DNA of 22,106 bases, taken from NCBI GenBank assembly GCA_021153325.1, contig JAGKTQ010000034.1, forward strand, positions 1 to 22,106, read 5' to 3'. Shown here piece by piece: positions 6,068-13,777 of the stretch. Position 1 is the stretch's first letter. Each line of letters begins with the position of its first letter. This DNA comes from Lachnospiraceae bacterium. Its GTDB lineage: Bacteria > Bacillota > Clostridia > Lachnospirales > Lachnospiraceae. The notes beneath the pieces are model-generated. The model was not told the origin of the DNA, did not search any database, and saw nothing but the letters and a program-made list of their open reading frames with translations. The position numbers and the translations under genes are program-made.

Positions 6068-8533
6068 CTACAGATAACATTTCCACCATTTGAACTGCAT
6101 TCGTCTTCCAAAAGACAACTGCTTATAGATTTTCTTTCCTACACGTCTGTAGGTGGTAAAAAGGAAATGCAATTCTTTTTTCTTCCGTCTATCATAACCA
6201 TAATAGGTCTTTAGCACAACATTTGCAAATGTTTCGTAATCTTCCTCGGAGCATACCGGATATTTTTCTGCGAACTGGCTTGCAAAATCTTCTGCCTCAC
6301 AGCCCGGTGCCTCATTCCAGCCATCAAATACAAGAAGCGAACGGAAACTATGATATAGATTTTTGATATTATCCTCTATCTCCAGCTTGCTTTGCTTTCC
6401 GGCTCTTTTCTTCAGCAAATAATTTCTTCTTACTACAGCAACAACTACTACGCCACCGAAGCATCCGAAAACGATCAGGACAGGCATGACCCATCTAAAG
6501 TCCTGCTCCTTTTTTTCTACTATAACTTCTTTTACTTCATTTTCCTGAACTGACTCCGTTTCTCCCGTTTCGGCTTCTGTCTGACCAGTCAGTTCTTCTC
6601 CTTGGGCATCACCACTGCCTTCGGCTACCATTGCCACATATCCCGGCGTCGTTTCCACTGGAACCCAGCCCACACCGGACACATAAATTTCCGTCCATGC
6701 ATGTGCATTATCATCTTCGAGGATTGCCATATAACTGCCGTCCGACTGCATGGTAAAAATCCCTTCCGGTGCTACATATCCGACAACATAACGCGCCGGC
6801 ACTCCAAGCATACGGAACATCATCGTAGCTGCCGCTGCATAGTGCGTAGCATAGCCTTCCTTTTTTTCGTACAAAAACCAGGAAACAAAATCCTTTCCCT
6901 CTGGAAGAGTCTCTACATCCATATTGAAAGAAGTATTTTCATTTAATGTATTGACTACATACTCTTTGATCTCTTCTATATCTTCCAGCTCCACAGCTTC
7001 ACATTCTTCTTTCAGCTGCTCCAGTCCTTCTTCTGGAACTTGCAAATAAGTACTTTTTACAAAACCCTCGTAAGATTTTTCTACATTGTCCAGTATACCA
7101 TGTGCATCTTCCATTTCCTGCCATTCGGTCATCTTTTCCTCATAAACGCTCCGTGGATAATAAGAAAAAATGTCGTCTGCACGATTCTGACTTGCTACTG
7201 CACCATCTCCGGCAAGCATTTCATAATAATCATTTAAATAAGCATAATACGGAACATAGGTATAGGATTCATTGGCATTCAGATTTTCCACCTGCATCTC
7301 TACCGCAGATGAGGTCAATTCCTCCGACAGCTGTGGCGTATCCTCTTCTTCATTAGAAATGATCATATTTTCCGCATACATCATACGCAAAAAGGAAAGA
7401 TTCTGTATGTAAAGTAAGGCGTCACCATCTGTTTTCCAGTTAAATGCCGCATTTGCAAGTGTTATACCACTTTCTGCATCAAAACTGGTTCCCGTATAAG
7501 TAGAACCAACATAACCCTTTAAATAAATCGTCTCATCCGGTTTTGTATCGCAGGTCACCTTCAAAGCCTGTACACTTCCAAAGGAAAAACCTTCTGTTCT
7601 TCCAAGCGCACCTTCGTCTACACCACCGCCTACACCTTCCAGCTGTAATTCCAGATTTCCACCGGAAATACCTGGCAAAATATGCCATATGATCTGTAGC
7701 ACTCCATTTTCCGTTTTAGATCCGGCATCCCGCACCTGCGTGATCGGATAATTTAACACCGGACGGAGCGTTAGAAAAGCCAAAACGGATAAAATCATAA
7801 TAGGAATTGAAATTCCGATCAAAACTTTACTTTTGATCTCCTGATAAAACCGCTCTTCCTTTACAGCGTCAGCCTGCTCCATTCCTTCAAAGGAATATGG
7901 CATGACCAGCACACTTTGCGCCAACAGTCCAAGAATGGAAAAGAACAGTAGGAACAAATAAAACGCTTTTGGATTTCCCATCGTGAGGCAGCTGCTAAAA
8001 ACGACCGGAAATGCTACAGCAGCCAGCGTCCATATATTTTGTCTCTTTACGATACTGAAAGAAAGCAGACCGCTGACCGGAACCATGAGAAAAAGCAAAA
8101 AAATCGTTGCATACATACCGTTTTCGGATACCTGATACAATGCAATATTTCCGTGATAACTTTCATTCAGATTTTCAAAAATACCATTTGCCACTTGAAA
8201 AAATCCGGCAATTGCCTGTCCCTGCAATAAAAGCAGCAAAATACTGGCTACAACCATGACCGCAATAAAAGCAAGGAAACGATAAATTCCTTCCAGTTTC
8301 AATCTGGAAAAGAAAGTCCAAAATAAACACAATAAAAAAATTGCAAAATAGAGTAAAAAAGGAACAACTTGTAACGAAAAAGCAGTAACAAAGCATCCTA
8401 CCAGCCCTGTCACTGCAAAAAATAAGCATAAGAAAGGAACCACAAAAGAAAAAATCATATTTTCTTTTCCGGTGTGCTCTGTCCGAAATGCAATTGTCGT
8501 TATATTGACATTTTCCTTCTGTTCCTTTTTCAT
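6068..8533 (-). CDS. TgpA-like membrane protein with transglutaminase-fold domain (catalytic Cys replaced)
   Basis: This 821-residue protein has about seven N-terminal membrane segments (26-257), a long outside region, a transglutaminase-like domain (about 515-632), an acidic linker, one membrane segment (680-701) and a C-terminal cytoplasmic part resembling DUF4129. This is the layout of TgpA-type proteins that usually accompany MoxR and DUF58 genes. The catalytic triad should be Cys-His-Asp. His611 ('NAHAW') is present, Glu627 ('PVETTPG') takes the Asp place, but the expected Cys position in 'EGYATHYAAAA' is Ala562 (codon GCT, 6848-6850). Classical transglutaminase or thiol-protease activity is therefore unlikely; a binding or scaffold role is an inference. 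Start ATG 8533 has GGAGAAAAGG upstream, 27 bases after the DUF58 gene. It lies 8 bases before the next sortase gene, so co-expression with the pilus is likely. Confidence 0.88.
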   Translation of the reverse strand: MKKEQKENVNITTIAFRTEHTGKENMIFSFVVPFLCLFFAVTGLVGCFVTAFSLQVVPFLLYFAIFLLCLFWTFFSRLKLEGIYRFLAFIAVMVVASILLLLLQGQAIAGFFQVANGIFENLNESYHGNIALYQVSENGMYATIFLLFLMVPVSGLLSFSIVKRQNIWTLAAVAFPVVFSSCLTMGNPKAFYLFLLFFSILGLLAQSVLVMPYSFEGMEQADAVKEERFYQEIKSKVLIGISIPIMILSVLAFLTLRPVLNYPITQVRDAGSKTENGVLQIIWHILPGISGGNLELQLEGVGGGVDEGALGRTEGFSFGSVQALKVTCDTKPDETIYLKGYVGSTYTGTSFDAESGITLANAAFNWKTDGDALLYIQNLSFLRMMYAENMIISNEEEDTPQLSEELTSSAVEMQVENLNANESYTYVPYYAYLNDYYEMLAGDGAVASQNRADDIFSYYPRSVYEEKMTEWQEMEDAHGILDNVEKSYEGFVKSTYLQVPEEGLEQLKEECEAVELEDIEEIKEYVVNTLNENTSFNMDVETLPEGKDFVSWFLYEKKEGYATHYAAAATMMFRMLGVPARYVVGYVAPEGIFTMQSDGSYMAILEDDNAHAWTEIYVSGVGWVPVETTPGYVAMVAEGSGDAQGEELTGQTEAETGETESVQENEVKEVIVEKKEQDFRWVMPVLIVFGCFGGVVVVAVVRRNYLLKKRAGKQSKLEIEDNIKNLYHSFRSLLVFDGWNEAPGCEAEDFASQFAEKYPVCSEEDYETFANVVLKTYYGYDRRKKKELHFLFTTYRRVGKKIYKQLSFGRRMQFKWWKCYL

Positions 8534-8560
8534 CCTTTTCTCCGTTTCTGTCTCCCAAAT

Positions 8561-9664
8561 CTATTGTACAATTCGAAGACTTAACAGTTCCTTATGAATA
8601 TTTTCTTCTGTCATAGAAGCAATACACTGGTCACCAGAATACAGATTCCAGTCCATATCGATGACAAATGCCTTGGCGCGATTTCCAGTCATACCCTGCT
8701 CCTGCAATACTGCCTGAAAATCATACGGATAATCATAAGCCTTTGCTGCGGAAAGCTCACCAACGACCTCGTAAATATCTCCTTCTCCTGCAATTTTCAT
8801 AGAATGCAGTGCGTTTTCCCCTGCATGATACCAGAAAATCTCATGCTCTTCCTTCTGCAGGAGTAAACTATGAGACAAAGATGCCAAAATCGTTGCCATC
8901 CCATCAAACCGTTCATGCGTCCATTTTTCTTCCCTATCGGTATAAAGATCTACGAACACAAAAAGCGCCGTTTTCATTGGATTACTAAATTCCTTGACCA
9001 AAAGCTCATCGGTCTTGGCAGAAAGCTTCCAGTGCACCTTATGTAACGTATCTCCGGCTCGATATTCGCGAATACCAAATACTTCGGAAACATCATCACC
9101 ACTTTTGTCTGTAGAATGCGATTCACCTCTCTGATCCAGACTCAAGGCATCCGATGTTCCTTCTACCGCCACCTGATAAATATCCGGTTTGACTAACATC
9201 TGCTTCCATTCCTTTTTCATTGGAACCTTATAGGACAAAAAATGAAAACAATCATACCCCTTCATCTTTTCTATCTGAAAGGCAAGTCTGCCGGCATATT
9301 CCGCCTTTATTCCGATACGAATAGTCGATTCGCCTTTTGCATCGATGGCACCACTTACCACTTCCATAAGTGTACTTTCATCAAACACATCCCTACATGT
9401 AAATTCCACCGTTACACAGGAGATTGGAAGCTTCGCCTCATTCTTTAAATGAATTTCAAGAAATACCTCTTCTCCTTTGGAAACCGTTGCTGGAATTTCT
9501 GTAGAAAAATGAATATTCTTTACAAGATATCGAACATATATATATAAAAATACTGGCAGCACCAGTTCAAACCCGAGTAAAAATAATACGAAATCCCCTC
9601 CGGCTACTATGGCTACCAGCAATGTTATGATCAAAATAAGCAGATATTTTACAATATTTCTCAT
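8561..9664 (-). CDS. DUF58 domain membrane protein
   Basis: This 367-residue protein begins with two membrane segments (about 5-48), then a beta-rich region (50-160), then the DUF58 motif 'REYRAGDTLHKVHWK' (199-213), followed by a von Willebrand A-like fold. The usual metal-binding DxSxS motif appears as 'DLYTD' (239-243), so metal binding may be altered. DUF58 proteins are almost always encoded with a MoxR ATPase and often with a TgpA-like transglutaminase, and are thought to assist maturation of partner complexes; their exact biochemistry is poorly known. Its ATG overlaps the MoxR stop codon in the four bases ATGA (9661-9664), a sign of translational coupling. It probably bridges the cytoplasmic ATPase and the membrane transglutaminase-like protein. 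Confidence 0.92.
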   Translation of the reverse strand: MRNIVKYLLILIITLLVAIVAGGDFVLFLLGFELVLPVFLYIYVRYLVKNIHFSTEIPATVSKGEEVFLEIHLKNEAKLPISCVTVEFTCRDVFDESTLMEVVSGAIDAKGESTIRIGIKAEYAGRLAFQIEKMKGYDCFHFLSYKVPMKKEWKQMLVKPDIYQVAVEGTSDALSLDQRGESHSTDKSGDDVSEVFGIREYRAGDTLHKVHWKLSAKTDELLVKEFSNPMKTALFVFVDLYTDREEKWTHERFDGMATILASLSHSLLLQKEEHEIFWYHAGENALHSMKIAGEGDIYEVVGELSAAKAYDYPYDFQAVLQEQGMTGNRAKAFVIDMDWNLYSGDQCIASMTEENIHKELLSLRIVQ

Positions 9665-10611
9665 GACGTACCTTTTTCCGGTGAAGGTTTTGGCACTTCT
9701 TTTAATATCTGTGCCAGAATATCTTCCTCTGTTTTGCGGTTCAGTTTTGCTTTTGTGCTCACCCGGACTCTGTGAATGGCAACACTGCTAAATACTGCAG
9801 CTACATCATCGGGAATTACGAACTGTCTTCCTTTCAGATATGCTCTTGCCTGTACCATTCGTGCCAACGCAAGCGAACCACGGGGACTGATACCAAGCTC
9901 TAACATTTCACTCTTTCTTGTTGCATCTGCCAAATTGGCAATATAGCGATAGACCTCATCATGAATGTAAATTCCTGTTACATCTTGCTGCATCTGAATC
10001 AATTCTCCATCTGCAAGCGCAGGTCTTACAAGCTCTAACGGATTTTCCTCTCTTCTGCTTCGGATAATATCGATTTCCTCTAAAGGATCTGGATATCCAA
10101 TGCTCATACATACCATAAAACGGTCGAGCTGTGATTCCGGAAGCATCTGTGTACCTACAGAACCGATTGGGTTTTCCGTAGCAATAACAATAAACGGTGC
10201 CGGTACCTCTCGCGTAATACCATCTACGGTCACATTACCTTCTTCCATTACTTCCAGAAGAGCCGACTGTGTTTTCGGAGATGTACGGTTAATTTCGTCT
10301 GCCAAGAGCAGATTACACATCGCAGCACCCGGCTGATAAACAAAAGTATCCGTCTGTTTATTGTACATCGTAAAGCCGGTAATATCTGCCGGCAATACAT
10401 CCGGTGTGAACTGCACACGATTCTGTTTCAAATTCATAGCTTTTGCAAATGCAAGTGCCATCGTTGTCTTGCCCACACCAGGAATATCTTCAATCAAAAT
10501 ATGACCGCCGGCAAGAATAGCCGTCATAATCGTTTCCACGCATTCATCTTTTCCAACGATTACTTTTTGTACTTCGCCTATGACCATTTTGGCTTTTTCC
10601 ACATTTTTCAT
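9661..10611 (-). CDS. MoxR-family AAA+ ATPase
   Basis: This 316-residue cytosolic protein has the normal MoxR length and motifs: Walker A 'IPGVGKTT' (43-50), Walker B 'LLLADEIN' (101-108), sensor 1 'IATENPIGSVGTQMLPES' (143-160), arginine 'QLDRF' (161-165) and sensor 2 'GISPRG' (240-245). MoxR ATPases act as chaperones that remodel or activate protein complexes, generally together with a von Willebrand A-like partner, here the DUF58 product. ATG 10611 is only three bases after the stop of the class C sortase, so the gene is embedded in the pilus operon. Presence between pilus genes suggests, but does not prove, a role in pilus assembly or in activating the membrane partner. Confidence 0.95.
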   Translation of the reverse strand: MKNVEKAKMVIGEVQKVIVGKDECVETIMTAILAGGHILIEDIPGVGKTTMALAFAKAMNLKQNRVQFTPDVLPADITGFTMYNKQTDTFVYQPGAAMCNLLLADEINRTSPKTQSALLEVMEEGNVTVDGITREVPAPFIVIATENPIGSVGTQMLPESQLDRFMVCMSIGYPDPLEEIDIIRSRREENPLELVRPALADGELIQMQQDVTGIYIHDEVYRYIANLADATRKSEMLELGISPRGSLALARMVQARAYLKGRQFVIPDDVAAVFSSVAIHRVRVSTKAKLNRKTEEDILAQILKEVPKPSPEKGTS

Positions 10612-10614
10612 CTG

Positions 10615-11526
10615 CTATCCTTGTCCTTTCTCACCGGTCTTTTTACCAAGTTTTCTTTTGCCTTTTTTCTTTTTCTTCATCGGATTTTTGTCTTTTTGTT
10701 TTTTCCTTGCGATCAAAACAAAAATGACAGACTCAACGACTATCATTCCAACCAGGGATGTAGCCAGCCATACACGTGCATCTACCAGTCTCTTTACAAA
10801 AGTACCGGAAGAAACATTTACATATTTCAGTTCTTGCTCTATTTCCTCTTCCTCGACGTAGTCCGTACGAACACCACGTACTAAAAGTCTATGCGTATTG
10901 ACCGCATAAGGCGTACAAGTAACAAGCGTACAGTAATCCATCCCTTCCACGATACGCAGATCATCCGTTTCTTCGGGAAGAACTACTTTAACCTGATCCA
11001 CACGGTATGCCAGCACTTCATCCAGTACATGCAGATAAAAAATATCTCCTATTTCCAGTTTGTCCAAGTCTGTAAACAAAACCGCATCCGGCAGACCGCG
11101 ATGTCCAGTCAATACCGAATGCGTTCCCGGACCGCCAACCGGATAGGAAGAGTTCTCTACATGACCAATTCCCTTTTCCAGTACATCTTTGTCAGTACCA
11201 CTATAGATTGGAAGATTTACATCAATCTTTGGTATCGTAATATAGCCAAGACTTTCTCCGACATCTACCAGATCCAAATAACTGATGCCTTCATCCATTT
11301 CCTGACTGGACACATATGCACTGTTCAGCTGTTCATTATACTTTTGAATCGCTTCCTTTGCCTCATCGATTTCCTCTTGATCCATCTGGGCAATCTCTTC
11401 GTCATAAGAAGCGATTGCCCGGCTGGCATTCGACTGTGCGATCAGATTACTGAAAAACGGATACAGTGTAATGCCGAGGCCGGACAGGAATAGGATTGCT
11501 ATGAACCATGATCTTACTTTATCCAT
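10615..11526 (-). CDS. Class C (pilin-polymerising) sortase, long form
   Basis: This 303-residue sortase has an N-terminal membrane segment (6-24), a helical region, the catalytic core with His142 ('LTGHRGLP'), Cys204 ('LVTCTPYAVNTHR') and Arg213, then a second membrane segment (252-272) and a very lysine-rich cytoplasmic tail. Two membrane anchors are typical of class C pilus sortases. The usual Asp-Pro-Phe/Trp lid before the core is not visible. It lies 24 bases after the backbone pilin gene, so it is the likely polymerase for that pilin. ATG 11526 has AAGGAG at good spacing. The gene ends three bases before the MoxR start. Active-site residues are seen; substrate choice is inferred from position. 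Confidence 0.95.
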   Translation of the reverse strand: MDKVRSWFIAILFLSGLGITLYPFFSNLIAQSNASRAIASYDEEIAQMDQEEIDEAKEAIQKYNEQLNSAYVSSQEMDEGISYLDLVDVGESLGYITIPKIDVNLPIYSGTDKDVLEKGIGHVENSSYPVGGPGTHSVLTGHRGLPDAVLFTDLDKLEIGDIFYLHVLDEVLAYRVDQVKVVLPEETDDLRIVEGMDYCTLVTCTPYAVNTHRLLVRGVRTDYVEEEEIEQELKYVNVSSGTFVKRLVDARVWLATSLVGMIVVESVIFVLIARKKQKDKNPMKKKKKGKRKLGKKTGEKGQG

Positions 11527-11550
11527 TGCAACTCCTTATTTATTCACTTT

Positions 11551-13692
11551 TTATTTTGCAGCTTTGCCTGCTTCTTTTTTCTTTGTTGTAACAAAGAGAA
11601 TGACTGCAGCTGCCATCATGGAAACACCAACAAATACGAAGATTCCAGTACCCATACCACCAGTTGTAGGAAGGGTAAATCCTTCTTTATTGATAACTAC
11701 TACTTCTTCAGAACCATCTTTTCCATCTGTTGCATCGTTTGTAGTATCAGAATCGTCTGTTCCTGTAAATGTTGTTTGTGACCAATTAATAGTAGTTTTT
11801 ACAATGGATGCATTACCGCTTGCATCTACTGTCCATTCTGTTGCTTCTGAGTAACTTGTTCTGTATTCAACCTCTAATTTTACTTCTACAGGCTCTTTCA
11901 AAAGGTTGTATCCTGCTTTTGTCTTTGTTTCTACTAAATAGTAAGTTCCATTCGCAAGCCTACTCTGTGAAACTTTACCATTGGAATCTGTTTTTAAAGA
12001 AGATGTATTAATCTTTAACCAATACTTACTTGAGTCAAGTCCTACGGCTTTCGCATCATCACCAGTGATGGCTCCTGTAGTTGAGGATTCTACTTCTTTA
12101 TATAAATCAAATTCTACATCTGCAAGTGCAGTACCAGTTGCTGACTGTGCCTTCTTTACGATATCAATTTCAAAAGTATAGATTGTCGCATTGTCTTCAA
12201 TCTTATCCGTACCTTGACCATTACCATCTGAATCAATTTTATTGTTATATTCTAATTTTGCAGTGTTAGGATTTCCTTTTGTTGTAACTACCGCAGTATC
12301 TAACAGCGTTGCGTTATAAGAAATACCGATGTACTTTCCTGCATAATTTGCCATCTTTGAAGGAACAAAGGTAATGACAAATCCATTTCCATCTGTTGTA
12401 GCAGCAACAGTATAGGCATCTTTAGAAACTTCTAAAGCATTCTCAGCAAAAGCTGCTGCCTTTGTACCACCGTATGTTAACTTAATGGAAGTTGTATCGT
12501 CTCTTAAATTCGTAGGTGTATCAGTTACCGTAAACAGATCAAGCATTGTAATTTTGGTAGGTACTTCTATAGTAAGACGGTAAGGAATTGTATCACCTAC
12601 ATTGTAATCAGAATCAATTCCCCACTGTGTATCAGCAGATGTATCCGTTCTATCTTTTACTTCCTTTTCAAAATCAGGTTTATCATTGGTTACGGTGATT
12701 ACCATATTCGCATCGTTTTCGCCGGAATCCTCTTTATCACCATCTCCGTTTTTGTCATAAGAAATTGTTTTGTCAGCATTTACTACAAATACATAATGTG
12801 TATAGGCATCCAGAATATAACCGCCGTTTCCTGTATCATCGCTTGTATTACCAAGACTAACCTCAGTAAAACGATAAGTACCCTGTGTCAAACCTGCTAC
12901 TGTGATCTTTCCGTCTGAACCGGTTGTAAGCGTTAAATCAGCACCTGTATTATCACCACCGGCACCTGCCGCTTTTGTAATTTCAATCCAATCAGCATCA
13001 TCGTCTTCATCATCGCCTATAAACTTCTCAAGCTTAAATTCAACGCCTTCCAACTTAATATTAGAATCTGCTGCATCAACCTTTTCTAAGGTTACACCAC
13101 CATAAGAAGTTTTGTTCTTTGGAAATACTGTTACATCATATAACCAGTTGTCACCATCTACTGTTGTCATAGGAATGGATACAATAAATGGATTCATTTC
13201 TGAAGTTACCGCATCCGGTACTGTTGTTTCAACTACGATATAAAAACCTAATTCCAAATTGGAGAAAGTTACCTTTCCGTCCGTTCCTGTAGTCAGTTCA
13301 TTTCCTACCTTTGTTACTTTGGTTGTATCAATACCCTTATCAAAGTCACCATCTGTGAAATAATCCGTTACCGCTGGAAGTGTTGCCGGATTTGTACTGT
13401 AATAATTCAACAAATTAATATCATTTACTTTGTAAATGGTAAATCCTGCTCCTGCAAGTAAGTTTGCATCAGAAGGAACAGAATCCGTTGCTTCACCTGT
13501 TCCTTCACTTCCTGAAGCACCATTGTACTCATACTTATAAACAGTCAGGCTACCTTTTAATCCAGTATCAATTGTTGCTGATGTTTTCAGTACTGTAGAA
13601 GCCTGCACTGTCATTGCTGGCTGAATCGGCAATAATGCTACTGCCAAGACAAGTGCAAACGCTCCTGCTAATAATTTCTTTAGTTTTTTCAT
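11551..13692 (-). CDS. Backbone (major) pilin, LPTTG-anchored
   Basis: This 713-residue surface protein has the architecture of a sortase-polymerised shaft pilin. It has a signal peptide (1-32), an N-terminal domain ending in the pilin motif 'YDVTVFPKN' with the likely cross-linking Lys192, a Cna-B-like domain (about 198-338), a central domain of the 'isopeptide-forming D2' type (about 340-505), and a last Cna-B domain (about 506-668) with the E-box glutamate E588 in 'YYLVETKTKAGY'. The sorting signal is LPTTG (674-678), a membrane segment and KKKEAGKAAK. Class C sortase would link Thr677 of one subunit to Lys192 of the next. Start ATG 13692 is preceded by AGAAAGGG. It follows the giant adhesin by 85 bases with a small hairpin in between, which could allow different levels of tip and shaft protein. 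Confidence 0.93.
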   Translation of the reverse strand: MKKLKKLLAGAFALVLAVALLPIQPAMTVQASTVLKTSATIDTGLKGSLTVYKYEYNGASGSEGTGEATDSVPSDANLLAGAGFTIYKVNDINLLNYYSTNPATLPAVTDYFTDGDFDKGIDTTKVTKVGNELTTGTDGKVTFSNLELGFYIVVETTVPDAVTSEMNPFIVSIPMTTVDGDNWLYDVTVFPKNKTSYGGVTLEKVDAADSNIKLEGVEFKLEKFIGDDEDDDADWIEITKAAGAGGDNTGADLTLTTGSDGKITVAGLTQGTYRFTEVSLGNTSDDTGNGGYILDAYTHYVFVVNADKTISYDKNGDGDKEDSGENDANMVITVTNDKPDFEKEVKDRTDTSADTQWGIDSDYNVGDTIPYRLTIEVPTKITMLDLFTVTDTPTNLRDDTTSIKLTYGGTKAAAFAENALEVSKDAYTVAATTDGNGFVITFVPSKMANYAGKYIGISYNATLLDTAVVTTKGNPNTAKLEYNNKIDSDGNGQGTDKIEDNATIYTFEIDIVKKAQSATGTALADVEFDLYKEVESSTTGAITGDDAKAVGLDSSKYWLKINTSSLKTDSNGKVSQSRLANGTYYLVETKTKAGYNLLKEPVEVKLEVEYRTSYSEATEWTVDASGNASIVKTTINWSQTTFTGTDDSDTTNDATDGKDGSEEVVVINKEGFTLPTTGGMGTGIFVFVGVSMMAAAVILFVTTKKKEAGKAAK

Positions 13693-13744
13693 TTTCCCTT
13701 TCTCCCTCTTTCCTTTCGTTTGTGTTTTAAATAATCACTCATTC

Positions 13745-13758
13745 CCTGATTCATCAGG
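13745..13758 (-). other. Hairpin between tip adhesin and backbone pilin genes
   Basis: CCTGA-TGAA-TCAGG forms a perfect 5-bp stem with a four-base loop in the 85-base gap. There is no T tract after it, so it is not a terminator. It could be an mRNA processing or stabilising element that raises backbone pilin mRNA over the long adhesin mRNA. Function is inferred. Confidence 0.4.
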
Positions 13759-13777
13759 TGGTTTGTACCTTAATTGA

